From NCBI GenBank assembly GCA_034439915.1, contig JAWXBI010000124.1, positions 1 to 43,830 on the forward strand: a stretch of DNA of 43,830 bases. Direction: 5' to 3'. The position numbers were made by a program, and so were the translations under genes. The notes under the pieces were generated by a model. That model ran no database searches, was not told where the DNA came from, and saw nothing but the letters and a program-made list of their open reading frames with translations. Source of the DNA: JADJLQ01 sp034439915 (GTDB lineage: Bacteria; Bacteroidota; Bacteroidia; Chitinophagales; Saprospiraceae). Below are positions 23,613 to 32,331 of the stretch, in pieces; position 1 is the first letter of the stretch; the number at the start of each line of letters is the position of its first letter.

Positions 23613-25133
23613 ATGAATGTAAGAGTCCGATTTGCTCCTTCTCCTACCGGAGCCCTGCATATAGGGGGTGTAAGAACTGCCCTATATAATTACCTGTATG
23701 CCAAAAAAAATAAAGGAAAATTTCTCCTTCGTATAGAGGATACCGACCAAAACCGTTGGGTACAGGGGGCAGAGGAATATATTATCGAATCCTTGCGTTG
23801 GTGTGGAATCGAACCGGAAGAAGGCCTGGGCTATGGAGGCAATTATGGTCCTTACCGCCAATCCGAACGAAAAGCCCTGTATTATAAATACGCGCATCAC
23901 CTGGTACAATCAGGTAAGGCTTATTACGCTTTTGATACGGAGGAAGAATTGGAAGTGATGCGTTCCCGATTGTCGGATGCCGGAGTCGCTGCCCCTAAAT
24001 ATGATGCTTCAGTCAGAATGGAAATGAAAAACAGCCTGAGCCAGGACGCCGACTATACTGCAAGCTGGATCAATTCCGGGCAAGGCTATGTCATCCGATT
24101 AAAGGTTGATTCCGGGAATACCATAAGTTATGTCGATCTGGTCCGGGAAGAAGTCAAGTTTGCTTCTGAAGAACTGGATGACAAAGTATTGATCAAAGCA
24201 GATGGTATGCCTACCTATCATATGGCCAATGTCATCGATGACCATCTGATGGAAATCACCCACGTCATTCGCGGAGAGGAGTGGCTTAGCAGTACTGCCC
24301 ATCATTTGTTGCTCTATCAGGCTTTTGAGTGGCAGCCACCCCTATTTGTTCATCTTCCTCTGATATTAAAACCGGATGGAAAAGGCAAATTGAGCAAACG
24401 GGATGGGGCAAAATTTGGATTTCCTGTCTTTCCCCTGGCCTGGGCAGGCCAAACAGAAGAGGACAGCTTTACCGGATTCAGGGAATACGGGCTCGAACCC
24501 GAAGCACTGATCAATTTTCTCGCATTTTTAGGCTGGAACCCCGGCACAGAGCAGGAAATATTTACCCTGGATCAGTTGGTAATAGCTTTTGATTTTGACA
24601 AGGTACATAAAGGAGGTGCCCGTTTTGATATTGATAAGGCTTTATGGTTTAACCAGCAGTATATCAAACAAATTCCTGGTGATCAAATCGCACAGCGCCT
24701 CAAGCCTATCATTGAATCCAATGGCTGGGATTATAATCCGGAATCCTGCCTCGCCATTATTCAATTGTACCTCGAACGCGTGCATAAAATAAATGAAATA
24801 CCGGTCCAGGCATACTATCTTTTTACGGAATTGTCCACTTATGACCAGGAGGCATTTAAAAAACACTGGAAACCAGAACTTAAAGTCAAGTTCGAAACCT
24901 TGTTAGCTGACATATCATCCATCTCCAGCTTTGATGCGCAGGAATTGGAGTCCGTACTCAAAGAGCATTTAAAGGTAATTGGCCTCAAACCGGGAGATGT
25001 ATTCCCGATTTTTCGGCTTGCCCTTTCCGGGAGCCTGCATGGCCCTACCATATTTCAAATGCTGAATATCCTTGGCAAAAAAGGACTGGAACGGCTCCAT
25101 GCCCAACTGAAAATTATGCTGGATGGCCTTTAG
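23613..25133 (+). CDS. gltX: Glutamyl-tRNA synthetase
   Basis: This is a class I aminoacyl-tRNA synthetase of 506 residues. The HIGH-type motif is PTGALHIGGVRTALYNYL near residue 9. The tRNA and substrate segment AYYAFDTEEELE follows. The KMSKS-type motif is KLSKRDGAKFGFPVFP near residue 257. The C-terminal anticodon-binding domain is complete. The divergent 194-base spacer to the NodB gene is very AT-rich before the ATG (the last 60 bases), with a weak TACGTTTT box. Identification is secure; whether the enzyme is discriminating for Glu only was not determined. Confidence 0.97.
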   Translation: MNVRVRFAPSPTGALHIGGVRTALYNYLYAKKNKGKFLLRIEDTDQNRWVQGAEEYIIESLRWCGIEPEEGLGYGGNYGPYRQSERKALYYKYAHHLVQSGKAYYAFDTEEELEVMRSRLSDAGVAAPKYDASVRMEMKNSLSQDADYTASWINSGQGYVIRLKVDSGNTISYVDLVREEVKFASEELDDKVLIKADGMPTYHMANVIDDHLMEITHVIRGEEWLSSTAHHLLLYQAFEWQPPLFVHLPLILKPDGKGKLSKRDGAKFGFPVFPLAWAGQTEEDSFTGFREYGLEPEALINFLAFLGWNPGTEQEIFTLDQLVIAFDFDKVHKGGARFDIDKALWFNQQYIKQIPGDQIAQRLKPIIESNGWDYNPESCLAIIQLYLERVHKINEIPVQAYYLFTELSTYDQEAFKKHWKPELKVKFETLLADISSISSFDAQELESVLKEHLKVIGLKPGDVFPIFRLALSGSLHGPTIFQMLNILGKKGLERLHAQLKIMLDGL

Positions 25134-25170
25134 AATTAGGTGAGCTTCGGCATAGGAATACTTTAAACCT

Positions 25171-25178
25171 TAACTTTG
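25171..25178 (+). promoter_or_regulatory. -7 box TAACTTTG directly before the 62-residue protein gene
   Basis: A full match to TAnnTTTG ends four bases before the ATG at 25183. If used, transcription would begin at or within a few bases of the start codon, giving a leaderless message. A -33 element is not clear. Confidence 0.4.
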
Positions 25179-25182
25179 GATA

Positions 25183-25371
25183 ATGAAAAAGAAACACGGT
25201 TCTAAAGTCCACAAAGACATCAAAGGATTTGACATTCATATCAATCAGTTTGGCGAACTTAAAAGCAATATGAAAGTGGATGATCTCAACCAGTTTCTGG
25301 ACCGTCATGTTTCCGATAAAAAAATCCTTGATCAAACCGTAGAGCCAAACCTAAAAGACGAGGAGGAATAA
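25183..25371 (+). CDS. Small conserved-looking protein of unknown function
   Basis: This is a 62-residue hydrophilic protein, highly charged, without membrane segment or signal peptide. The central part IKGFDIHINQFGELKSNM suggests a short beta hairpin, followed by a helix (VDDLNQFLDRHVSDKKIL) and an acidic tail. I do not recognise a named family, but the coding character, a good ATG, placement 49 bases after gltX and a TAACTTTG box just upstream all support a real gene. It may be a small cytoplasmic regulatory or accessory protein; no function is claimed. Confidence 0.65.
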   Translation: MKKKHGSKVHKDIKGFDIHINQFGELKSNMKVDDLNQFLDRHVSDKKILDQTVEPNLKDEEE

Positions 25372-25413
25372 TTTTTTAGCATTGATGCAACCTTTCTTCA
25401 AAGGCCTGCTCTT

Positions 25414-25421
25414 TATATTTG
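25414..25421 (+). promoter_or_regulatory. -7 box TATATTTG directly before the ECF sigma gene
   Basis: A full TAnnTTTG match ends four bases before the ATG at 25426, the same spacing as for the preceding small gene. TTTC lies 17 bases upstream as a poor -33 candidate. A leaderless start would result. Confidence 0.45.
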
Positions 25422-25425
25422 TTAA

Positions 25426-25980
25426 ATGTCCACTCCTGACAGGGAAGAAAGACCGGAGGAACGAGCACTGATAGAGGCGTGCTTAACCGGTAAAAGACTG
25501 GCGCAATCCGCCTTATATGAACGGTATTCCAAGGCGATGTACCAGATCTGTTTACGTATGATGGTCGTTCCGGAAGAGGCGGAGGATCTCCTGCAAGAAG
25601 CGTTTGTGGATGTTTTTTCCCATCTGCAATCTTATCGTTACGAGTCCACATTGGGCGCCTGGATCAAGCGCATAGTGGTCAACCGCTGCATCAACCGGCT
25701 AAAGAGCCGGAGACTGCAACTGGTCGAATTGACCCACCAGGAATTACCGGCATCCCCTTATATAGAAGTGGATTTTGAAGATCAACTCCTGAAGGTCAAC
25801 CGGATCAAATCGGCTATGAAGTCGCTCCCGGATGGTTACCGCACCGTACTGAGTCTTTACCTCTTTGAAGGGTATGATCACCAGGAAATCGGTGAGATAT
25901 TAGGGATCTCCGAAGAAACTTCGAAATCCCAATACAGCAGGGCCAGGGGAAGACTAAAGGAAATGATCAAAGAATATTAA
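25426..25980 (+). CDS. ECF RNA polymerase sigma factor
   Basis: This is a 184-residue sigma-70 family ECF factor. Region 2 covers about residues 25-95 (ALYERYSKAMYQICLRMM, EEAEDLLQEAFVDVFSHL, TLGAWIKRIVVNRCINRL). Region 4 covers about 127-180 (LPDGYRTVLSLYLFEGYDHQ, EIGEILGISEETSKSQYSRA). It heads a three-gene unit with a membrane anti-sigma-like protein and an exported repeat protein. It belongs to a different branch from the SigK-like factor at 2701-3243. Regulation is probably through the next gene. Confidence 0.92.
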   Translation: MSTPDREERPEERALIEACLTGKRLAQSALYERYSKAMYQICLRMMVVPEEAEDLLQEAFVDVFSHLQSYRYESTLGAWIKRIVVNRCINRLKSRRLQLVELTHQELPASPYIEVDFEDQLLKVNRIKSAMKSLPDGYRTVLSLYLFEGYDHQEIGEILGISEETSKSQYSRARGRLKEMIKEY

Positions 25981-26007
25981 GTATTAATCAAATTAATTAA
26001 ACTAACC

Positions 26008-26580
26008 ATGCACGAGGACAAGCTTAAAAATTTTATAGATCAGCACCGGGAAGCGTTTGAAACAGAGCGCCCGCACCGGATGGTTTGGCAAAATATAGAT
26101 AAACAATTGCACGCTGCCGGCCGGACCAGGACACTTTGGAACATAATTCCTATGATTTATAGAGTAGCTGCTTCTGGATTGATCCTCTTGTCCCTTGGGG
26201 TAGGGATAGGCTTTAAAGTCCAGCAACAGAAAGATTTTACTTATGCGATTCAAAATCCCGATTCGAGAAAAGAATTCCGCGAAGCAGAAGCCTACTACAC
26301 CAGCCAGATCGACAACAAACTGAATGAGCTCGGTTCCCTCCAGCCCGGCACCTCCATGATAGAAGATTTAAATCAAATTGATCAGATATCCACTGAACTG
26401 AAACTCGAACTGATTAAAAATCCAGACCAGGATCAAAGCCTCCTCATCCAGCAAATGATGCATCAATACCAGCAAAAACTGGAAGTATTAAATAAAGTCC
26501 TTTCAAAAATTCAACAAAAAGAAAATAATAACCCTTCATCACCAAATACCAAACCAGATCATGATACGCTTCAATTATAA
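26008..26580 (+). CDS. Putative membrane-anchored anti-sigma factor
   Basis: This is a 190-residue protein with a short charged N-terminal cytoplasmic region (about residues 1-45, HEDKLKNFIDQHREAF), one transmembrane helix (about 48-68, YRVAASGLILLSLGVGIGF) and a helical, mostly coiled-coil periplasmic part (about 75-175). It has no zinc-binding HCC motif. Its role is inferred from gene order: it lies 27 bases after an ECF sigma gene and has the membrane topology of an anti-sigma factor. Direct sequence similarity to named families is weak. The next gene begins 20 bases before its stop. Confidence 0.65.
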   Translation: MHEDKLKNFIDQHREAFETERPHRMVWQNIDKQLHAAGRTRTLWNIIPMIYRVAASGLILLSLGVGIGFKVQQQKDFTYAIQNPDSRKEFREAEAYYTSQIDNKLNELGSLQPGTSMIEDLNQIDQISTELKLELIKNPDQDQSLLIQQMMHQYQQKLEVLNKVLSKIQQKENNNPSSPNTKPDHDTLQL

Positions 26581-27703
26581 CATTCTCTTTCTCTTGTTAC
26601 TGCTCCCGCTGGGTGCAGTATCCACGCCGACCAATTCGAAAACCGACAGCGACGGCGATTTTACGAAAAACTACCACAAAGAATACGATGTGCCCAAAGA
26701 CGCCACCGTTGAACTTATTAATAAATATGGGTACACCAAGGTCCATGCCTGGGATAAACGGATCGTCACCATTGATGTCAATATCATAGCCAACACCAGC
26801 TCTAAAGAAAGGGCCGAAGAAATCTTTGATAAAATCGATATCAATTTTACGACCACCAGCAATTATATCAAAGCAGAGACCGTCATCAATTCCACCTCAA
26901 AAAACTGGTGGGACATTAAAAACTGGATCGGCAACTGGAACAACAACTCTTCGTACAAGATCAATTATGATGTTTACATGCCTACCGATCAATTCCTCAA
27001 ACTGACACACAAATATGGCGATGCTTTTGTTGACCGGTTGGAAAGAGATGCTGTGGTCAAAGTATCCTACGGCCACCTGCGTATGGATGGACTGGCAGGG
27101 GACCTGGAACTCGATCTGGCCTACAGCGATGGCAATGTCGGCAATATTGAAGACGGGAAACTGAATCTCCGTTATTCCGACGTCACCTTGAGCAGTATGC
27201 ATGATGGCAGCCTCAATTTCCGGTATTCCGAAATCAGGTTAAAACAGGCCGGGACCCTTAAAGCTGAAAGTGGTTATGGCGAACTGGATGCCGAACAAAT
27301 CGGAAGCATTGACATTCACAGCCGTTATGACGACATCAAAATAGGCAGTGTGGGTTCGATGTATGTCAATAGTGCTTATTCGGATTTTGACCTGGGCAAG
27401 TTGAATAAGATTTCCACTTTTTCTTCAACTTACGGCGATATTATTATCCGCGACCTCGACGCTGAATTCCAATCTTTGGAACTGAAAACTTCCTATACCG
27501 ACGTACGCATATCCTCCCGGGGGATTCCCTATCGACTAGATGCCAGCGCCAATTATGCCGATATCAAGACTACGGGAGAGTTCAACAGTACCTATCTCGT
27601 GGAAAAATCAAATAACAAAACCGTTAAAGGATATACCAAATCGGAGCATAGCGGCGGTATGATCAAGGCCACCCTATCCTACGGCGGGATCCGGATCGAC
27701 TAA
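26561..27703 (+). CDS. Exported repeat protein, DUF4097-like beta-solenoid
   Basis: This 380-residue protein has a signal peptide (NYNILFLLLLLPLGAVS). A segment like those of DUF4097/putative adhesin proteins follows (VELINKYGYTKVHAWDKRIVTIDV). From about residue 140 there are roughly ten repeats of some 20 residues carrying a Y-[SGD]-[DE] core: KYGDAFVDRL, SYGHLRMDGL, AYSDGNVGNI, RYSDVTLSSM, RYSEIRLKQA, GYGELDAEQI, RYDDIKIGSV, AYSDFDLGKL, TYGDIIIRDL, SYTDVRISS. The pattern predicts a right-handed beta-solenoid outside the cytoplasm. It overlaps the anti-sigma-like gene by 20 bases, so it is likely a target or output of the sigma system, perhaps a cell-envelope stress protein. Confidence 0.75.
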   Translation: MIRFNYNILFLLLLLPLGAVSTPTNSKTDSDGDFTKNYHKEYDVPKDATVELINKYGYTKVHAWDKRIVTIDVNIIANTSSKERAEEIFDKIDINFTTTSNYIKAETVINSTSKNWWDIKNWIGNWNNNSSYKINYDVYMPTDQFLKLTHKYGDAFVDRLERDAVVKVSYGHLRMDGLAGDLELDLAYSDGNVGNIEDGKLNLRYSDVTLSSMHDGSLNFRYSEIRLKQAGTLKAESGYGELDAEQIGSIDIHSRYDDIKIGSVGSMYVNSAYSDFDLGKLNKISTFSSTYGDIIIRDLDAEFQSLELKTSYTDVRISSRGIPYRLDASANYADIKTTGEFNSTYLVEKSNNKTVKGYTKSEHSGGMIKATLSYGGIRID

Positions 27704-27729
27704 AATTCCGGCTCCCGAGATCTTCCGGT

Positions 27730-28836
27730 TTATTTGGAATACGAAATCCGGTAGATCACGTCAGCATAATCGTCTGAGACCAATAAACTGCCATCAGGGA
27801 GGTGTTCCAGGTCTACCGGTCTGCCCCAGGCTTTCCCATTCTGCAACCATCCTTCAGCAAAATTAGTATACGAAACCGCCTTCTGATTTTTATCCAGTTG
27901 GACCAGGGTTATTCTATAGCCCTGGGGAGTTTTACGGTTCCAGCTTCCGTGTTCCGCAATCAGGATTTGTTTGCGATACATTTCCGGAAATTGATTACCG
28001 GTATAAAATTCCAATCCAAGGGGAGCGATGTGGGCACCTAATTTTTGAGCTGGTGCAGTGAAATCAGCGCACTTACCTTTTGATCCAAATTCAGGATCAG
28101 GCAGGTCTCCCTGATGGCAATAAGGATAACCAAAATGCTGGCCGTCTTTTGATGCATGATTGAGTTCGCAAGCCGGGATATCATCACCCAGCCAATCTCT
28201 TCCATTATCGGTAAACCAAAGTTCTTTATTATCAGGGTGCCAGGTAAAACCAACAGAATTCCGGACTCCCCGTTGGACGATTTCCATTTGTTTAGTGACT
28301 ACATCCAGCCGGGTGATCGTATTAAATATCGGATCTTTTGATTCACAGATGTTGCAGGGAGCCCCTACCGGGACATAGAGTTTACCATCAGGTCCAAAGG
28401 CAATGTATTTCCAGCCATGATGGGTTTCTGAAGGGTATTTATCGTATACAACTTCGGGTTGTCCAGGATTTTCCAGGTTGTTCTCAATGTTTTTAAAACG
28501 GAGAATACGGTTTATTTCCGCTACATAAAGGTCGCCGTTTTTAAAGGCAACTCCGTTGGGTGAGTTTAAGCCCCTGGCAATAGTATAAACCTTTTCGGCT
28601 TTGTAATCTTTATTTTCATCCCGGACAGCCCATACCCTGCCCCCATCGCGGCTTCCGATATACAAGGTTCCTTTATCGGACAGACACATCGAACGGGCAC
28701 TTTTTACGCCTTCAGCATAAACTTCGATCTTAAAGCCTGCAGGCATTTTGATTTTATCCAGTTCGATTGCCGGAGGACCTGGATTTAACCAACATGAAAA
28801 AATTAAAAAAAACAACAGGTAAATCATTTTATACAT
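27730..28836 (-). CDS. PQQ-type sugar/sorbosone dehydrogenase family protein, exported
   Basis: This 368-residue exported protein has the six-bladed propeller fold of glucose/sorbosone dehydrogenases. Characteristic stretches are LYIGSRDGGRVWAVRDENKD, ARGLNSPNGVAFKNGDLYVAE, GWKYIAFGPDGKLYVPVGAP with a CNIC pair, RNSVGFTWHPDNKELWFTDN and IAEHGSWNRKTPQGYRI. The N-terminus MYKMIYLLFFLIFSCW is a signal peptide with a possible lipoprotein Cys (IFSC). The reading frame extends to a TTG at 28848, but that codon lies inside a candidate -7 box, so the ATG at 28836 is chosen; ATG 28827 is also possible. Cofactor use is inferred from the family only. It converges on the repeat-protein gene across 26 bases. 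Confidence 0.85.
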   Translation of the reverse strand: MYKMIYLLFFLIFSCWLNPGPPAIELDKIKMPAGFKIEVYAEGVKSARSMCLSDKGTLYIGSRDGGRVWAVRDENKDYKAEKVYTIARGLNSPNGVAFKNGDLYVAEINRILRFKNIENNLENPGQPEVVYDKYPSETHHGWKYIAFGPDGKLYVPVGAPCNICESKDPIFNTITRLDVVTKQMEIVQRGVRNSVGFTWHPDNKELWFTDNGRDWLGDDIPACELNHASKDGQHFGYPYCHQGDLPDPEFGSKGKCADFTAPAQKLGAHIAPLGLEFYTGNQFPEMYRKQILIAEHGSWNRKTPQGYRITLVQLDKNQKAVSYTNFAEGWLQNGKAWGRPVDLEHLPDGSLLVSDDYADVIYRISYSK

Positions 28837-28845
28837 AAGTTTTAT

Positions 28846-28853
28846 CAAAAATA
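28846..28853 (-). promoter_or_regulatory. Candidate -7 box for the sugar dehydrogenase gene
   Basis: The minus strand reads TATTTTTG, a full TAnnTTTG match nine bases before the ATG at 28836. It supports that start over the upstream TTG and predicts a leader of only a few bases. No clear -33 element. Confidence 0.4.
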
Positions 28854-28891
28854 AAAGTTATTTAGAATTGCCGCTTATTGTCCTCATAAGA

Positions 28892-30223
28892 CTATAGATG
28901 TATCCTGTCCAGCTTTTTTATCTCGGCAAACCGGAGATCCCGCACCATTCCTTTCATGCTCACCGTACTCAGGATGGCAATGCCAATGGCAAAATAAACG
29001 ATGAGGATTAAGACACTATTGCGCATACCCCCGCTAATCAGGTCGATATACCCAAAACTAAAGGTACCGACGACAATAGCAAGCTTTTCGAGCACATCAT
29101 AAAAACTAAAATAAGAAGTCACATCCACTTCGTTTTCATCCATCAACTTGGAATAGGTGGACCTGGAAAGTGCCTGAATGCCACCCATCACCAGCCCTAC
29201 CCCGGAGGCAATGAGATAAAATTGAAATTTGGTGTTGGTGTAATAGGCCCCGATACACACCAGGATCCACATGATGAGCATCGTCATCAAAGAAAATTTA
29301 TTCCCTTTAATTCTTGAAAGGCCGGAAAACAGATAAGCTCCGACTAAACCTACCAATTGCAGGATTAATATAATAAAGACGAGTTCGGATCCTTCAAATT
29401 TCAACTCTATTTTGGCAAAAGTAGCCGCCAGGTAAAGGACCGTCTGCACTCCTGCACTGTAAAAGAAAAAAGCCAACAAAAAACGGCGCAGGTGAACCTG
29501 GGTTTTTAATTTGTTCCATACTGATTTTAATTCATAGTATCCTTTTTGCCAGATCCCGCTGGCAAATTTTTCCTTCGAATCGGAAGGCAGCCTTTTAAAT
29601 GGTATTTGGGCAAATAAAAGCCACCATAATCCCACCATGATAAAAGCCAGCCGAACGGCAAAGTCGGTGTCCCGGATGCCAAACCACTCTTTTTTCTGAA
29701 TGATGATCAGGTTGATGATCAATAAAATGACGCTGCCGATATAACCGTAGGCAAATCCTCTGGCGCTGGTTTTGTCATAACGATCTTCCGATGAAATCAC
29801 CGGTAAATAAGAATTGTAAAAGACTAAACTACTGGTAAATCCTATACTCGCCAGCATAAACCCCGCAGTCCCAATCCAAAGCGTGCCCATTCCCCGAAAA
29901 AAAAATAACATGATACAAGCCAGCGAACCCACCCAGGTAAATATCCTGAGAAAAAATAATCGTTTCCCGCTATAATCCGCCATGCCACTTAATATGGGTG
30001 AAGCAATGGCGACGAAAATATAAGCAATGGAAATAATAAAAGAATAATAAGAACTGTTGGGCAACTGAGCCCCACCGATCGAAATGGAAGCATTGGTAAC
30101 ACTTAAAAAATAGGCAGGAAAAATAGCAGAAGAAATGACCAGGGCATAGGAGGAATTAGCCCAGTCAAACATGGCCCAACTGCGGATTACTCTGGGATTA
30201 TTTTTTTCAATGGGTACTTGCAT
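28892..30223 (-). CDS. MFS transporter, UMF1 (Atg22-like) family
   Basis: This is a 443-residue inner-membrane carrier with about twelve hydrophobic segments. The N-terminal motif RSWAMFDWANSSYALVISSAIFP is the hallmark of the UMF1 branch of the major facilitator superfamily, related to the yeast vacuolar amino-acid exporter Atg22. GGIQALSRSTYSKLM near residue 365 is another conserved stretch of that family. The frame opens 15 codons earlier (30268), but a TATATTTG box at 30227-30234 lies just upstream of the ATG at 30223, which is therefore chosen. The substrate is unknown; amino acids or peptides are plausible. It is divergent from the RimK-like gene. Confidence 0.88.
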   Translation of the reverse strand: MQVPIEKNNPRVIRSWAMFDWANSSYALVISSAIFPAYFLSVTNASISIGGAQLPNSSYYSFIISIAYIFVAIASPILSGMADYSGKRLFFLRIFTWVGSLACIMLFFFRGMGTLWIGTAGFMLASIGFTSSLVFYNSYLPVISSEDRYDKTSARGFAYGYIGSVILLIINLIIIQKKEWFGIRDTDFAVRLAFIMVGLWWLLFAQIPFKRLPSDSKEKFASGIWQKGYYELKSVWNKLKTQVHLRRFLLAFFFYSAGVQTVLYLAATFAKIELKFEGSELVFIILILQLVGLVGAYLFSGLSRIKGNKFSLMTMLIMWILVCIGAYYTNTKFQFYLIASGVGLVMGGIQALSRSTYSKLMDENEVDVTSYFSFYDVLEKLAIVVGTFSFGYIDLISGGMRNSVLILIVYFAIGIAILSTVSMKGMVRDLRFAEIKKLDRIHL

Positions 30224-30226
30224 CCT

Positions 30227-30234
30227 CAAATATA
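30227..30234 (-). promoter_or_regulatory. -7 box TATATTTG directly before the UMF1 transporter gene
   Basis: On the minus strand a full TAnnTTTG match ends three bases before the ATG at 30223. It predicts a nearly leaderless transcript and argues against the longer reading frame. No good -33 element was seen. Confidence 0.4.
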
Positions 30235-30393
30235 GGAATACTAAAATCAGGATAGGGTGTCGTTTCACCGCTGAATTCCAGGAATCCAGAGGTAACCGCT
30301 TTAGAGAAGAAATGGCAGACGGCGTATTAATAACGAAAGGTGTCCCCGCGGTAATCCAATCGTCGATTAATGCAATAAGCTTAAATTTATGTG

Positions 30394-31269
30394 ATGATTA
30401 TAGGTATTCTATCCCGCAATCCCGGGCTTTATTCCACTCAAAGCCTGGCTATAGCCGGAAGAAAAAAAAATCATAGAATACTGGTCCTCGACCCCTATCA
30501 CTGCACCCAGTATATACTTGGCGGCAAACCGGTCCTTTATTACTCCTCCAAACCCCTGATCAGATTAGACGCCATTATTCCCCGCATCGGCGCGACATCG
30601 ACCGATATCGGTGCTTCAGTCATAGATCATTTTAATGCCATGGGGGTGTATTCAACAGCAACCTCGGAAGCCCTGCTCCGGGCCAGAAACAAATGGAGTT
30701 GCAGTCAGTTTTTGGCTTCCCACCAGATGCCTATTCCGGAAGCCTGTATTCATTTTAACCCGGAATCCAATGAAAAAATACTGAAGAAGTTTAATTATCC
30801 AGTCATCATCAAATTGATCAAGAGCACCCAGGGATTAGGCGTCATGAAAGCCAATCACAAAGAACAGGCGATGAATATTTTGGAAGCCTTCCAGCGGATC
30901 GAAGAACAAGTCATTATCCAGGAGTTTATATCCGAGGTGAAAGGAAGCGATATCCGGATCATTGTCATTGATGGAAAGGTGGAAGGCGCTATGAAGCGGC
31001 AGGCCAAAAAAGGAGAATTCAGATCCAACCTGCATCAGGGTGCCAGGGCCAAAACGGTAAAATTGACCGCTGAAGAAGAGCAACTGGCTATCCGAACCAC
31101 CCAATTGCTTGGACTCGATGTTGCCGGAGTAGACCTCCTGCGGTCAGATCGCGGACCTTTAATACTGGAGGTCAACGCATCTCCCGGCCTGGAGGGTATA
31201 GAGCAAACTATAAAATCAAGCATTTCCGAAAAAATAATTGAGTTGATTGAACGCAGATTGGGTAGCTGA
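30394..31269 (+). CDS. rimK: RimK-family ATP-grasp alpha-L-glutamate ligase
   Basis: This is a 291-residue ATP-grasp ligase. RimK adds glutamates to the C-terminus of ribosomal protein S6; relatives modify other peptides or small molecules. Conserved stretches are IIPRIGATSTDIGASVIDHF, ARNKWSCSQFLASHQMPIPE, PVIIKLIKSTQGLGVM (ATP-binding loop), VIIQEFISEVKGSDIRIIVID, RSNLHQGARAK and the metal-binding LILEVNASPGLEGIE. A GTG sits directly before the ATG used here. A TAAATTTA box lies four bases upstream of the start. Its stop overlaps the next start as TGATG, so it is translationally coupled to a deacylase of the aspartoacylase family. S6 as the substrate is not proven. Confidence 0.9.
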   Translation: MIIGILSRNPGLYSTQSLAIAGRKKNHRILVLDPYHCTQYILGGKPVLYYSSKPLIRLDAIIPRIGATSTDIGASVIDHFNAMGVYSTATSEALLRARNKWSCSQFLASHQMPIPEACIHFNPESNEKILKKFNYPVIIKLIKSTQGLGVMKANHKEQAMNILEAFQRIEEQVIIQEFISEVKGSDIRIIVIDGKVEGAMKRQAKKGEFRSNLHQGARAKTVKLTAEEEQLAIRTTQLLGLDVAGVDLLRSDRGPLILEVNASPGLEGIEQTIKSSISEKIIELIERRLGS

Positions 31270-32216
31270 TGGAAAGAAAAGTATTGGTCCTTGGTGAAAG
31301 CATCGTCGAGCCGGGTGAACGAAAACTCATCCGGTTTCCGGTAGGCCATCTTGCTTCCGGTACCCGGATCTATATCCATGTCAATGTCAACCGTTCAAAA
31401 CGGAAAGGACCGACAGTATTATTGATCGGTGGCATGCACGGGGATGAGATCAATGGGACTGAGATTGTAAGACGTGCTGCTCAACGGTATGGCACAAACG
31501 TCCTGGAATGCGGCACTCTGATTACCATACCGCTTTTAAATCTTTACGGCTTCATTCATTTTACGCGGGATGTATCCGATGGTAAAGACGTAAATCGCAG
31601 CTTTCCCGGATCCGCCAAAGGCTCCCTGGCATCAAGAATAGCCAATATCGTGTATAAAAAAATATTGCCCGAAGTAGATGTTATCCTGGATTTCCACACC
31701 GGAGGGGGACAGCGCTACAATTATCCACAGATCCGATACTCCAAAAACGAACTATCCTGCAGGACCCTGGCAGAGGTATTTCATGCCCCTTTTATGCTGG
31801 CCGCTTCACTTAAACCTAATTCACTCCGCCAATATGCTCAGAAACTGAAAATACCCACATTGGCATTTGAAGGAGGTGAAGCTGCGCGTTTCGATGGTTT
31901 TAGTATAGAAAAGGGTCTGCAGGGTATCCAATTTATTTTACAATATCTCCAGATGATGCCGGTCACCCTGGAACCCCTCTCTCCAACCCAATCCCTGATA
32001 GAAGATACCTGGGTGAGGGCACCATATAGCGGAATTTTTATTTGGCAGCGATGTTCCGGAGTGTTTATTAACAAAGGAGAAATCCTCGGTTCCATATCCG
32101 ATCCGGATCAAACCAGGGTGGAGTATATAAAGTCCAAAATCAGCGGTTATATTATCGGTCATACCAATGCTCCGGTGGTCCATGTGGGCGATGCATTGTT
32201 CCATATCGGGAGATGA
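31269..32216 (+). CDS. Succinylglutamate desuccinylase/aspartoacylase family zinc deacylase
   Basis: This is a 315-residue metallohydrolase of the M14-like AstE/ASPA family, which cleaves N-acyl amino acids or related amides. Zinc ligands and catalytic residues are visible: GGMHGDEINGTEI (His and Glu, about residues 57-65), VNRSFPGS (substrate Arg), LDFHTGGGQRYNYP (third zinc ligand His) and LAFEGGEA (catalytic Glu, about residue 200). The C-terminal 70 residues form the usual barrel-like cap (RAPYSGIFIWQ, ending VGDALFHIG). It overlaps the RimK-like gene by one base. The pair suggests formation and removal, or trimming, of an amino-acid conjugate. Confidence 0.9.
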   Translation: MERKVLVLGESIVEPGERKLIRFPVGHLASGTRIYIHVNVNRSKRKGPTVLLIGGMHGDEINGTEIVRRAAQRYGTNVLECGTLITIPLLNLYGFIHFTRDVSDGKDVNRSFPGSAKGSLASRIANIVYKKILPEVDVILDFHTGGGQRYNYPQIRYSKNELSCRTLAEVFHAPFMLAASLKPNSLRQYAQKLKIPTLAFEGGEAARFDGFSIEKGLQGIQFILQYLQMMPVTLEPLSPTQSLIEDTWVRAPYSGIFIWQRCSGVFINKGEILGSISDPDQTRVEYIKSKISGYIIGHTNAPVVHVGDALFHIGR

Positions 32217-32331
32217 AAGGCGAGTAGCGGGATTCGAGACTCGACGAGTGCGTTTCAGGCAACGAGCATCAAACAAAAACACAAACCTCGACTTGCAGCT
32301 CGAATTCGATTTATCCTATCTCTTTCTTTTG
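32217..32331. repeat. CGAG/CGA-word-rich intergenic segment
   Basis: The spacer after the deacylase gene is built from recurring CGAG, CGA and TCGA words (for example GCGAGTAGCG at 32220-32229). The same 10-mer recurs at 34184-34193 behind the DinB gene. It has no coding potential. It may be a dispersed intergenic repeat of this genome; only copies elsewhere would prove that. Confidence 0.35.

Noticed and set aside
28837..28848. TTG start at 28848 for the sugar dehydrogenase
   Set aside because: The codon falls inside a TATTTTTG -7 box and lengthens the protein by four residues before a normal signal peptide.
32217..32331. CRISPR-like array of CGAG words
   Set aside because: There is no regular repeat length or spacer pattern and no cas gene in the window.
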